Shown here: one piece after another, positions 6,890 to 13,893 of the stretch
Numbering within the stretch: the stretch's first letter is position 1
Layout: each line of letters starts with the position of its first letter
The notes under the pieces: generated by a model
Told to the model about the DNA's origin: nothing
What the model saw: the letters and a program-made list of their open reading frames with translations, nothing else
The model's database searches: none
Program-made: the position numbers and the translations under genes
From: Clostridia bacterium
GTDB lineage: Bacteria; Bacillota; Clostridia; Oscillospirales; Acutalibacteraceae
DNA length: 17,291 nucleotides
Reading direction: 5' to 3'
Assembly (NCBI GenBank): GCA_024689165.1
Contig: JAILDS010000223.1
Coordinates: 1-17,291, forward strand

Positions 6890-8245
6890 ATGGATCAAAC
6901 GGAACTCAGGATCGACCCGTCGAAAAAGTATCAGACCTTCGAGGGCTTCGGCGCGTCCGGGGCGTGGTGGGCGCAGCTCGTCGGCTCGTGGAGCTGCCGG
7001 GACGAGATCTCCAAGCTCCTGTTCGACAAAAACGACGGTATAGGGCTGAGCACGTACCGCTACAATATCGGCGCAGGGTCCTCTGATTCGGGTCGCGGCA
7101 ATATAGACAACCCGCTGAGACGGACGCATTCCCTCGAAACGCCCTGCGGGATAGACCCCTCGCGCGACGCGAACGCCGTTTATATGATGCAGCGCGCCGT
7201 TTTCGACGGCGCCCGCGAGGTGATACTTTTCGTCAATTCCCCTTTGGAGCGGCTGACGAAAAACCATCTTTCACACTGCACGAAGGGGCGTTTCCCCATG
7301 TTCCCGGCGGAGAACCTGCCCGAGGAGAACTACGGCGATTTCGCCCGTTACTGCCTCGACGTCGCGCAGCGCTTCGTTTCGGAAGGCGTGCCTGTCGGCA
7401 GCATTTCCCCCGTCAACGAACCCCTGTGGGTGTGGCTCGGCTCCCAGGAGGGCTGCCATTACTCCCCGAGAAGCGCCGGCAGGGTCATGCTCGCGTTCGC
7501 CCGTGAGATGGCGAAGCGCCCGGAGCTTTCGGGCGTGAGGCTGTCGGGGCTCGAAAACGGCGATATACGGTGGCTGAACAAGACGTACACGAGGGAGCTG
7601 TTCCGTTATCCCGAGGTCCGCGCCCTGGTCGACGCGGTGGACGTGCATTCCTATTTCCTCAACCCCGTTCCCGTCCCGTTTTTCAGGGAGCGCGTTCCCT
7701 ACCTGAAGCGGTTCTCGGAATGGATGTCGCGCCGCTACCCCGACAAAAAGATCAGGATGAGCGAGTGGTGCCACATGCAGGGCGGCAGAGACAGGACGAT
7801 GACGTCCGCGCTGGTCATGGCGAACGTGATGTTCGAGGACCTTACTGTGCTCAACGCCTCCGCGTGGCAGCACTGGATAGCGGTCTCCGAGGTCGACTAC
7901 TGCGACGGACTGATCTACATCGACCTTACCGACGGGAGCTTCGAGACGACGAAGCGTTATTTCGTAACCGGGAATTTTTCGAAATACATCCCGTACGGGG
8001 CGCGGAGGATAGAAGCGGCCTGCGGCGACGCCGGACTCAGGACCCTCGCTTTTGAAAAGGACGGGGCTGTGACGGCCGTCGTCATAAACGGCTCGAACAC
8101 CGCTAAGCGCCTCGGCCTGCCCGCGGCGGCGCGGGCGGTAGTCACCGACGACGGGAACGACCTGAGGGAATATCCCTGCGCGGATTCGCGCGAGATCGGC
8201 CCGCGTTCGGTAACGACGCTGCTGTTCGAAAAGTTACAAAGTTGA
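6890..8245 (+). CDS. GH30-family glycoside hydrolase, cytoplasmic
   Basis: A 451-residue clan GH-A glycosidase. The opening FEGFGASGAWWA (about 17-28), the strand LSTYRYNIGAG (53-63), SPVNEP with the acid/base Glu177, VHSYF (252-256) and RMSEW with the nucleophile Glu292 are the expected marks of family GH30, ending in a beta domain (about 380-447). GH30 members cleave glucosylceramide, beta-1,6-glucan, beta-1,6-galactan, xylan or fucosides; the subfamily cannot be fixed by eye. There is no signal peptide, so the substrate must be an imported oligosaccharide or an internal glycoconjugate. The start has GGAG 8 nt upstream. It is followed 62 bp later by the transporter cluster, which fits a role in using what that system imports, although this is inference. 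Its stop codon lies inside a perfect -35 hexamer. Confidence 0.88.
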   Translation: MDQTELRIDPSKKYQTFEGFGASGAWWAQLVGSWSCRDEISKLLFDKNDGIGLSTYRYNIGAGSSDSGRGNIDNPLRRTHSLETPCGIDPSRDANAVYMMQRAVFDGAREVILFVNSPLERLTKNHLSHCTKGRFPMFPAENLPEENYGDFARYCLDVAQRFVSEGVPVGSISPVNEPLWVWLGSQEGCHYSPRSAGRVMLAFAREMAKRPELSGVRLSGLENGDIRWLNKTYTRELFRYPEVRALVDAVDVHSYFLNPVPVPFFRERVPYLKRFSEWMSRRYPDKKIRMSEWCHMQGGRDRTMTSALVMANVMFEDLTVLNASAWQHWIAVSEVDYCDGLIYIDLTDGSFETTKRYFVTGNFSKYIPYGARRIEAACGDAGLRTLAFEKDGAVTAVVINGSNTAKRLGLPAAARAVVTDDGNDLREYPCADSREIGPRSVTTLLFEKLQS

Positions 8246-8271
8246 CATAAAAACACAAAAATATTGAATAT
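8242..8271 (+). promoter_or_regulatory. Candidate promoter of the transporter operon
   Basis: A perfect -35 hexamer TTGACA (8242-8247) overlaps the GH30 stop codon. It is followed by an AT-rich island unlike the surrounding DNA and imperfect -10 choices at TTGAAT (8264-8269, 16-nt spacer) or GAATAT (8266-8271, 18-nt spacer). The start at 8308 would lie about 30 nt downstream of the transcription start. Confidence 0.5.
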
Positions 8272-8294
8272 CCGGCCCGTTTGGGCTATATTCG

Positions 8295-8310
8295 GGAGGG
8301 TGATGACGTG
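8295..8310 (+). promoter_or_regulatory. Ribosome binding site selecting a GTG start
   Basis: GGAGGG at 8295-8300 stands 7 nt before GTG at 8308. An in-frame TTG at 8281 has no such element and lies before the Shine-Dalgarno sequence, so the GTG is preferred. Confidence 0.75.
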
Positions 8311-8817
8311 GGGAAGCGCGATGATCTCGGCGATATCCGGCGCGGTCCCGGGGGCGGTTACGTCTATACGGGCGAATCGTACAGGGTCGCGGACGGCTCA
8401 CAAAAAAGCTTTCGGCTGTCCGTTCTGACGCTCTTTCTCTCGGCGGCATTCGTCGTTTCCGCGGGGCTTGTAAGGTTCCCCGGGATGATGAACGCCTTCT
8501 ACGTCATACTGCCCTACGTCGGCGCGGTGTGCTGCGTTTTCGCAGCCGCGTGGCGCATGGTGAAGCTGCTCGTGACAGCGTCCTCCGTCCGGTCTTACGT
8601 TCTGAAAAGGGCCCGGTCCGGACTGCCCCTCTCGGCGTACGCCCTGTGCGCGATGAGCGGGCTCGGGCTCGTCTGTTCCGCAGTCTTCTGTATCCTCAAC
8701 GGTACCGGGTCCCCTGTTTTCTGCGCGGCGTTTTTCGCCGTTACCGCGGCGTACGGCGTTTCGGGTTTTCTTTGCGCCAGGTCCTTCGGGAAGGTCGTCT
8801 GGGAAAAAACGAGATGA
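8308..8817 (+). CDS. Four-helix membrane protein of unknown function
   Basis: A 169-residue protein without a family that I recognise. A polar, Gly/Asp-rich N-terminal stretch of about 38 residues (GKRDDLGDIRRGPGGGYVY) precedes four hydrophobic helices: roughly SVLTLFLSAAFVVSAGL, FYVILPYVGAVCCVFAAAW, YALCAMSGLGLVCSAVFCIL and FFAVTAAYGVSGFLCA. A basic loop (LKRARSG) lies between helices 2 and 3. By the positive-inside rule both termini are probably cytoplasmic. It starts with GTG behind a good ribosome binding site and ends 62 bp before the solute-binding protein gene, so it is likely the first gene of the importer operon. It might be an accessory or assembly factor of the transporter; nothing in the sequence proves this. 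Codon use resembles the neighbours. Confidence 0.75.
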   Translation: MGKRDDLGDIRRGPGGGYVYTGESYRVADGSQKSFRLSVLTLFLSAAFVVSAGLVRFPGMMNAFYVILPYVGAVCCVFAAAWRMVKLLVTASSVRSYVLKRARSGLPLSAYALCAMSGLGLVCSAVFCILNGTGSPVFCAAFFAVTAAYGVSGFLCARSFGKVVWEKTR

Positions 8818-8845
8818 CCCGCCCGGCCGTCAGACTTGTCAATAA

Positions 8846-8860
8846 CGGGCTTTTTGCCCG
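8846..8860 (+). other. Short perfect hairpin in the leader of the solute-binding protein gene
   Basis: CGGGC, a TTTTT loop and GCCCG form a 5-bp stem directly before the AAGGAGAG ribosome binding site (8866-8873). There is no T-run after it, so it is not a terminator; it could protect the 5' end of a processed mRNA or be an operator. Confidence 0.4.
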
Positions 8861-8879
8861 ATAAAAAGGAGAGTATAAC

Positions 8880-11213
8880 ATGAAGAAAGTACTTGCTGTC
8901 GTCCTTGCTCTTGTTATGGTGACCGCGCTCTTCGCGGCCTGCAACAAGGGCGGCGATAACACACCCGACACCTCGACTCCCGACGCGTCTCAGGCGGACG
9001 TCGGCGGCGACGCCGACAACAAGCCGCTCGTCGTCGGCTATTCCAGCTTCAACAGCAAATTCTCCCCGTTCTTCTCGGAGACTGCCTATGACCAGGACGT
9101 GTGGGCCATGACCGCCGTTTCCCTTCTCGGGACCGACCGTCAGGGCGCCGTCGTTGAAAAGGGCGTCAGCGTTGAGCCCATCGAGTACAACGGCAAGGAA
9201 TATACATATCCCGGCATGAGCGACCTTACGATCACCGAGAACGAGGACGGGACCGTCTATTATGACTTCGTCCTTCGCGACGGCGTGACCTTCTCCGACG
9301 GAGAGCCCCTGACCGTTGACGACGTCATCTTCTCCTTCTACGTCCTCTGCGACCCGACCTACGACGGCTCCACCACCATCTTCGCCCTTCCCATCGAGGG
9401 TATGGAAGAGTACAGAGCCGGTATGGACACTCTGCTCAACCTCATCTACAACGGCGGCAGGGATTATACCGACAACGAGTACTTCACAGAGGAAGAGATG
9501 AACGCTTTCTGGGATAAGTATGACGCCGCTACCCTTGCTCTCGCTCAGGAAATAGTCGACTGCTGCATCGAGAACTACGGCGCGACCGACGTCGCTTCCG
9601 CCGCCGCCATGTGGGGCTTCCCGCTCGGCTCTGATGAGGAAGAGACCTCCGCCGAAAGCGCTGCCGCCGCCGAGGCCACCGTTGAAGATTTCGCCGCCGC
9701 TCTTGCCGAGGCTTACAAGAGCGACGTCGCGGGCATGATCAACACCGAGAACGCCGGCTCCACCGTCGACGACCTCTTCCCGGATCTGGGCGACTACTCC
9801 GGCAAGGGTATCAAGACCGGCGAGTCCGCCGCCAACATCTCCGGTATCCAGAAGACCGGCGACAACACCCTCAGGATCGTCCTCACCGAGGTCGACGCCA
9901 CCGCCATCTACAACCTCGCCGTGGCCATCGCCCCCTTGCATTACTACGGCGACCCCGCCAAGTATGACTACGACGCCAACAGCTTCGGCTTCGACAAGGG
10001 TGACCTTTCCGCCGTCCGCTCCAAGACTACCCAGCCTCTTGGCGCCGGCCCCTACAAGTTCGTCAAGTTCGAGAACGGCGTTGTTTATTTCGAGGCTAAC
10101 GAGAGCTACTATCTCGGCGCTCCCAAGATCAAGAACCTCCAGTTCAAGGAGACCACCGACGCCGATAAGCTCAACGGCGTCATCACCGGCACCATCGACG
10201 TGACCGATCCCTCCTACTCCAAGGAGACTGCCAAGACCATAGCCGAGCAGAACAGCAACGGCGAGGTCACCGGCGACAAGATCACCACCAGCGCGGTCGA
10301 CAACCTCGGCTACGGCTACCTCGGCATCAGCGCCAAGGCTGTCAACGTGGGTGGCGAGCTCGCTTCCGACGCCTCGAAGAACCTTCGTAAGGCCTTCGCG
10401 ACCGTTTACGCCAACTTCCGCGACGTCACCGTCGACTCCTACTACGGCGAGGCCGCCGAAGTCATCAACTACCCGATCTCCAACACCTCCTGGGCCGCTC
10501 CTCAGAAGACCGACGCCGACTATGCCATCGCCTTCTCCAAGGACGTTGACGGCAACGATATCTACACCTCCGAAATGACCGCCGACGAGCGTACCGCCGC
10601 CGCTCTCGAGGCCGCTCTCGGCTACTTCGAGGCTGCCGGCTACACCGTCGAGGACGGCAAGCTTACCGCCGCTCCCGAGGGCGCCGCTCTTGAGTACGAA
10701 GTCTGGATCCCGGGCGACGGCACCGGCGACCACCCGTCCTTCATGATGCTCAACGACGCTTCCAACGCTCTTGAGACCATCGGCATGAAGCTCATCGTCA
10801 AGGACCTTGCCAACTCCTCCGACCTCTGGGACGCTCTCGACGTTGACGGCGTTCCGATGTGGTGCGCTGCCTGGGGCGCCACTCCCGACCCGGATATGTA
10901 TCAGATCTACTATGCCGACGTGAAGAACGGCGGCGAGAACGCCGGCGGCTCGAACTATATGTACGACATCGCCGACGAGGAGCTTGACGAGCTCATCCTC
11001 GACGCCCGCTCCTCTCTTGACAAGTCCTACCGCAAGGGCATCTACAAGGCCTGCCTTGACATCATCGTCGACTGGGCTGTCGAAGTCCCCGTATATCAGC
11101 GCCAGAACGCGATCATCTTCTCCACCGAGAGAGTCAACGTGGACACCGTCACTCCCGACATCACCACCTACTACGGCTGGATGGCTGAGATCCAGAACAT
11201 GGAAATGGCGTAA
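8880..11213 (+). CDS. ABC transporter solute-binding lipoprotein (SBP_bac_5 / peptide-nickel-oligosaccharide family)
   Basis: A 777-residue extracytoplasmic binding protein. The signal peptide MKKVLAVVLALVMVTALFAA ends in a lipobox at Cys21, followed by a polar Asp/Thr linker. Family-5 features are the LRDGVTFSDGEPLTVDDVIFS block (about 123-143), GAGPYKF and YYLGAPKIKNL (about 386-420), and the C-terminal VPVYQRQNAI segment. The family is normally 500-600 residues; the extra length is mainly an acidic, Ala-rich, probably helical insertion at about residues 180-320. The ligand cannot be deduced: peptides, oligosaccharides and nickel chelates are all known for this family. Codon use differs strongly from the neighbours (Ala mostly GCC/GCT, Leu mostly CTC/CTT, few GCG), which points to very high expression. 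The ribosome binding site AAGGAGAG is good. A terminator-like hairpin follows before the permease genes. Confidence 0.95.
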   Translation: MKKVLAVVLALVMVTALFAACNKGGDNTPDTSTPDASQADVGGDADNKPLVVGYSSFNSKFSPFFSETAYDQDVWAMTAVSLLGTDRQGAVVEKGVSVEPIEYNGKEYTYPGMSDLTITENEDGTVYYDFVLRDGVTFSDGEPLTVDDVIFSFYVLCDPTYDGSTTIFALPIEGMEEYRAGMDTLLNLIYNGGRDYTDNEYFTEEEMNAFWDKYDAATLALAQEIVDCCIENYGATDVASAAAMWGFPLGSDEEETSAESAAAAEATVEDFAAALAEAYKSDVAGMINTENAGSTVDDLFPDLGDYSGKGIKTGESAANISGIQKTGDNTLRIVLTEVDATAIYNLAVAIAPLHYYGDPAKYDYDANSFGFDKGDLSAVRSKTTQPLGAGPYKFVKFENGVVYFEANESYYLGAPKIKNLQFKETTDADKLNGVITGTIDVTDPSYSKETAKTIAEQNSNGEVTGDKITTSAVDNLGYGYLGISAKAVNVGGELASDASKNLRKAFATVYANFRDVTVDSYYGEAAEVINYPISNTSWAAPQKTDADYAIAFSKDVDGNDIYTSEMTADERTAAALEAALGYFEAAGYTVEDGKLTAAPEGAALEYEVWIPGDGTGDHPSFMMLNDASNALETIGMKLIVKDLANSSDLWDALDVDGVPMWCAAWGATPDPDMYQIYYADVKNGGENAGGSNYMYDIADEELDELILDARSSLDKSYRKGIYKACLDIIVDWAVEVPVYQRQNAIIFSTERVNVDTVTPDITTYYGWMAEIQNMEMA

Positions 11214-11251
11214 GCCTTGAACCCGTCTGATCCGGCAGATTAAGCTTTTCC

Positions 11252-11294
11252 GCGCAAGGCGCATGGGTCTTCCGTGCGCCCTGCGCTTGTTTTT
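11252..11294 (+). terminator. Intercistronic intrinsic terminator/attenuator between binding protein and permease genes
   Basis: GCGCAAGGCGCA (11252-11263) pairs with TGCGCCCTGCGC (11275-11286) over 12 positions with one A-C mismatch. The loop is short and partly paired, and TTGTTTTT (11287-11294) follows. Read-through would feed the four downstream transporter genes while most transcripts end after the binding protein. Confidence 0.8.
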
Positions 11295-11309
11295 GTCCCC
11301 CGGGACAAA
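11292..11309 (+). repeat. Perfect 18-bp palindrome overlapping the terminator T-run
   Basis: TTTGTCCC, CC, GGGACAAA is an uninterrupted inverted repeat (8-bp arms). Its left arm uses the T-run of the preceding terminator. It could be a protein-binding operator or an RNA hairpin that competes with, or protects the mRNA downstream of, the terminator. Confidence 0.6.
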
Positions 11310-11329
11310 CTGTACAACGATTCAGTAAC

Positions 11330-11345
11330 GAGGTGACCGCGGTTG
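11330..11345 (+). promoter_or_regulatory. Ribosome binding site selecting a TTG start
   Basis: GAGGTGA at 11330-11336 lies 6 nt before TTG at 11343. Starting there gives the canonical permease N-terminus MRKYIIKRVL; no ATG fits before the first helix. Confidence 0.75.
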
Positions 11346-12329
11346 CGAAAATACATCATCAAGAGGGTCCTTCTGAGCGTCCTCATTCTTTTCTTCGTGG
11401 GCTTCATCATATACTGCCTGATGCGCTGCCTGCCGACTTCATATATCGAGCAGATGGCGCGGCAGCGGTCGATGCAGCCCGGTTCCAAGAGCTTTGAGGA
11501 GTGGATGGCTCAGCTTTCGGCGACCTACGGCATGGACAAGGGGCTCATCCTGGGCTATTTCGGCTGGCTCGGCAACGTCGTTCGCGGCAATTTCGGCGAC
11601 AGCTGGTACTTTACCGTGCCCGTCGTCGAAAAATTCCACGACACGGTGTGGCTCTCGTTCGTCATGGGGTTCATCTCTTTCTTCTTTGAGCTGATAATCG
11701 CCATCCCGCTGGGCATAATCGCCGCGACCAAGCAGTACAGCAAGACGGACTACACGGTGTCGATAATCGCGCTGGCGGGCATCTCGCTGCCGACGTTCTT
11801 CTTCGCGTCGCTGCTCAAGCTCGTTTTCGCGGTCAAGTTCAAATGGTTCGACCTGTACGGCCTCGTAGGGCGCATGTACGACCAGCTGACCCCGATGGGG
11901 CAGCTGCTCGACAAGGCAAACCACCTCGTTCTGCCGATAGTCACGCTCGTGGTCTGCTCGATGGGCGGACTCATGCGTTACACCCGTACCAATATGCTCG
12001 AGGTGCTCAACGCGGACTACATAAGGACTGCCCGCGCCAAGGGTCTTTCAGAGCGGAGGGTCATCTACCACCACGCGTTCCGGAACACGCTCATCCCCAT
12101 CGTTACCATAATCGGCGGGACGCTTCCGGGGCTGTTCTCCGGCGCGCTCATCACCGAAACGCTCTATTCGCTGCCCGGTATCGGCTTTACCTCCTATACC
12201 GCGATGCGCAGCGGCGACATACCGTTTTCCATGTTCTACATGGTGTTCCTCGCGATCCTTACCCTTACCGGCAACCTGCTTGCCGACATCCTTTACGCCG
12301 TGGTCGACCCGCGCGTCCGTATTTCGTAA
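11343..12329 (+). CDS. dppB: ABC transporter permease, DppB/OppB type
   Basis: A 328-residue inner-membrane permease of normal family length. The N-terminus MRKYIIKRVLLSVLILFFVGF is the typical first helix, followed by a periplasmic-side loop (about 31-95) and five further helices. The coupling motif (EAA loop) is DYIRTARAKGLSERRVIYHHAFRN (about 225-248), with the conserved Gly234. LPGIG near 277-281 and the C-terminal VDPRVRIS are also family marks. It forms the membrane channel with the next gene product and is driven by the two ATPases downstream. It starts with TTG behind GAGGTGA, a weaker start that, together with the terminator upstream, should hold expression below that of the binding protein. 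It is followed after 12 bp by permease C. The symbol reflects family, not a known substrate. Confidence 0.95.
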   Translation: MRKYIIKRVLLSVLILFFVGFIIYCLMRCLPTSYIEQMARQRSMQPGSKSFEEWMAQLSATYGMDKGLILGYFGWLGNVVRGNFGDSWYFTVPVVEKFHDTVWLSFVMGFISFFFELIIAIPLGIIAATKQYSKTDYTVSIIALAGISLPTFFFASLLKLVFAVKFKWFDLYGLVGRMYDQLTPMGQLLDKANHLVLPIVTLVVCSMGGLMRYTRTNMLEVLNADYIRTARAKGLSERRVIYHHAFRNTLIPIVTIIGGTLPGLFSGALITETLYSLPGIGFTSYTAMRSGDIPFSMFYMVFLAILTLTGNLLADILYAVVDPRVRIS

Positions 12330-12341
12330 GGGGGCGACGGC

Positions 12342-13880
12342 ATGAAGAAGGATCAGACTAAGAACACCGAAAAAAACGAAAACTATTCCCTTAACGACGA
12401 CCGCCGCGTCAAGATGCTTTCCCCCGGCGCGCTCGTCGCCAAGAGGTTTTTCCGCAACCGCCTCGCGGTCACGGGACTTATAATACTTGCGTTCATGTTC
12501 TCCTTCTCGTACATCGGGGGCATCATCTCCCCGTATGAGGAGGATCAGAAATTCTACCGCGTCGAGGCGCAGCTGAAGGATTACGCCGGCGCGATACGGA
12601 ACACCGAATTCCGCTACACTACCGCCGACGCCTCCGTGTTTTCTTCCGCGGCTCAGGCGAAGGCGTTCCTCGCCATCTCCGGCGGCGAGAGCAGCTACGT
12701 CTACCGCGACGTGACCTACGAGCTCGAGGAGCTCAGCCCGGAGCTGTATATCATCCGGGTCGGCGGCGAGATCGTCGGCATCGCGTCGAAATACATAGTC
12801 TCCTCCTCGACGTCCAACGAGGACTTTCCCTTCGAGTTCACTCTCAACTCCCTTGAGGCGTACCTCGACGGCTCGGGCTTCGAGGCGGAAGGAAAGATAT
12901 ATGAGATAGATGAGGACGGCGTCGTCACCGAGTCCGGGACGGAGGTCGCCTACATCAGCGACTACATAGTCCGCGCCGTCGCCGGTGACGTGTTCCTGAC
13001 CCGCGAATTCAAGACAAAGCTCATCGAGACCATAGAGTCCGGTTCGACGGAGTTCGTGTACACCGACGAGAAGGGCGAGACTTACGAGTACAAGCTGACG
13101 TTCAACAACGCCAACAGCAGCTGGAACATCAAGCGCGAGACGGACAGGACCGTTTACGACAATTACGCCTTCCCGACGAAGGAGCACTGGCTCGGCCTCG
13201 ACGGCAACGGCATGGACATGCTCACCCGTCTTATGTACGGCGGCAGGGTGTCGCTGAGGATCGGCTTCATCGTCGTGTTCATCGAGACCTTCCTGGGCGT
13301 CATCATGGGCGGTATCTCCGGCTATTTCGGCGGCTGGGTCGATATGCTCATAATGCGTATAGTCGACGTCTTCTACTGCATACCGAGCCTTCCGATCTTC
13401 GTCATCCTCGGCGCGGCGATGTCCGCGGCGAACCTCGACAGCGAGATAAGGATGCTGTTCCTGATGCTCATCATCGGCTTCCTCGGCTGGCCCGGCGTGG
13501 CGCGGCTCGTAAGGGGGCAGATACTGTCCCTGCGCGAGCAGGAGTTCATGACCGCGACCGAGGCGACGGGCATAAGCGTGTCGCGGCGCATATTCCGCCA
13601 CCTTGTGCCCAACGTCATACCGCAGCTGATAGTCACCTGCACTATGGGGCTCGGCGACACGATACTCACGGAGGCGACGCTGTCGTTCCTGGGGATCGGC
13701 GTCAGCTTCCCCTACGCCTCCTGGGGCAACATAATAAGCGACGTTACCAACCTTGAGACGCTTACCCATTATCTGCACGTCTGGATACCCGCGGGCATCC
13801 TGCTGCTGCTGACCGTTCTGGCTTTCAACATCGTCGGCGACGGTCTCAGGGACGCGTTCGACCCGAAGATGAAACGGTAA
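12342..13880 (+). CDS. dppC: ABC transporter permease, DppC/OppC type, with large extracytoplasmic insertion
   Basis: A 512-residue permease; the family is usually about 280-310. A cytoplasmic N-terminus leads into helix 1 (about 41-62). Instead of the usual short loop, about 215 residues (63-278) follow before the canonical block HWLGLDGNGMDMLTRLMYGG (282-301) that precedes helix 2. The inserted part is rich in Tyr, Glu, Ser and Val with alternating strand-like patterns (SSYVYRDVTYELEEL, TEFVYTDEKGETYEYKLTF), suggesting one or more beta-rich domains outside the cell. The coupling loop TATEATGISVSRRIFRHLVPN (404-424) and the helices around it are intact, so transport function should be kept. 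The gene starts 12 bp after dppB with a weak GGGGG element. An insertion in this position might contact the enlarged binding protein. Confidence 0.94.
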   Translation: MKKDQTKNTEKNENYSLNDDRRVKMLSPGALVAKRFFRNRLAVTGLIILAFMFSFSYIGGIISPYEEDQKFYRVEAQLKDYAGAIRNTEFRYTTADASVFSSAAQAKAFLAISGGESSYVYRDVTYELEELSPELYIIRVGGEIVGIASKYIVSSSTSNEDFPFEFTLNSLEAYLDGSGFEAEGKIYEIDEDGVVTESGTEVAYISDYIVRAVAGDVFLTREFKTKLIETIESGSTEFVYTDEKGETYEYKLTFNNANSSWNIKRETDRTVYDNYAFPTKEHWLGLDGNGMDMLTRLMYGGRVSLRIGFIVVFIETFLGVIMGGISGYFGGWVDMLIMRIVDVFYCIPSLPIFVILGAAMSAANLDSEIRMLFLMLIIGFLGWPGVARLVRGQILSLREQEFMTATEATGISVSRRIFRHLVPNVIPQLIVTCTMGLGDTILTEATLSFLGIGVSFPYASWGNIISDVTNLETLTHYLHVWIPAGILLLLTVLAFNIVGDGLRDAFDPKMKR

Positions 13881-13893
13881 GGAGGGAGTCGGA

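Noticed and set aside
8836..8865. A possible promoter directly before the binding-protein gene (TTGTCA and GATAAA)
   Set aside because: The transcription start would fall within or after the ribosome binding site, and the spacer is 18 nt with a weak -10.
8595..11264. An 889-codon open frame on the minus strand opposite the solute-binding protein gene
   Set aside because: It is exactly in codon register with the binding-protein gene and stays open because that gene avoids TTA, CTA and TCA. Its translation is a low-complexity Gly/Val/Asp sequence without any domain.
12048..13778. A 576-codon minus-strand open frame opposite the permease genes
   Set aside because: The composition is typical of an antisense reading in high-GC DNA, rich in His, Arg, Glu and Val with no motif, while the plus strand encodes clear permeases.
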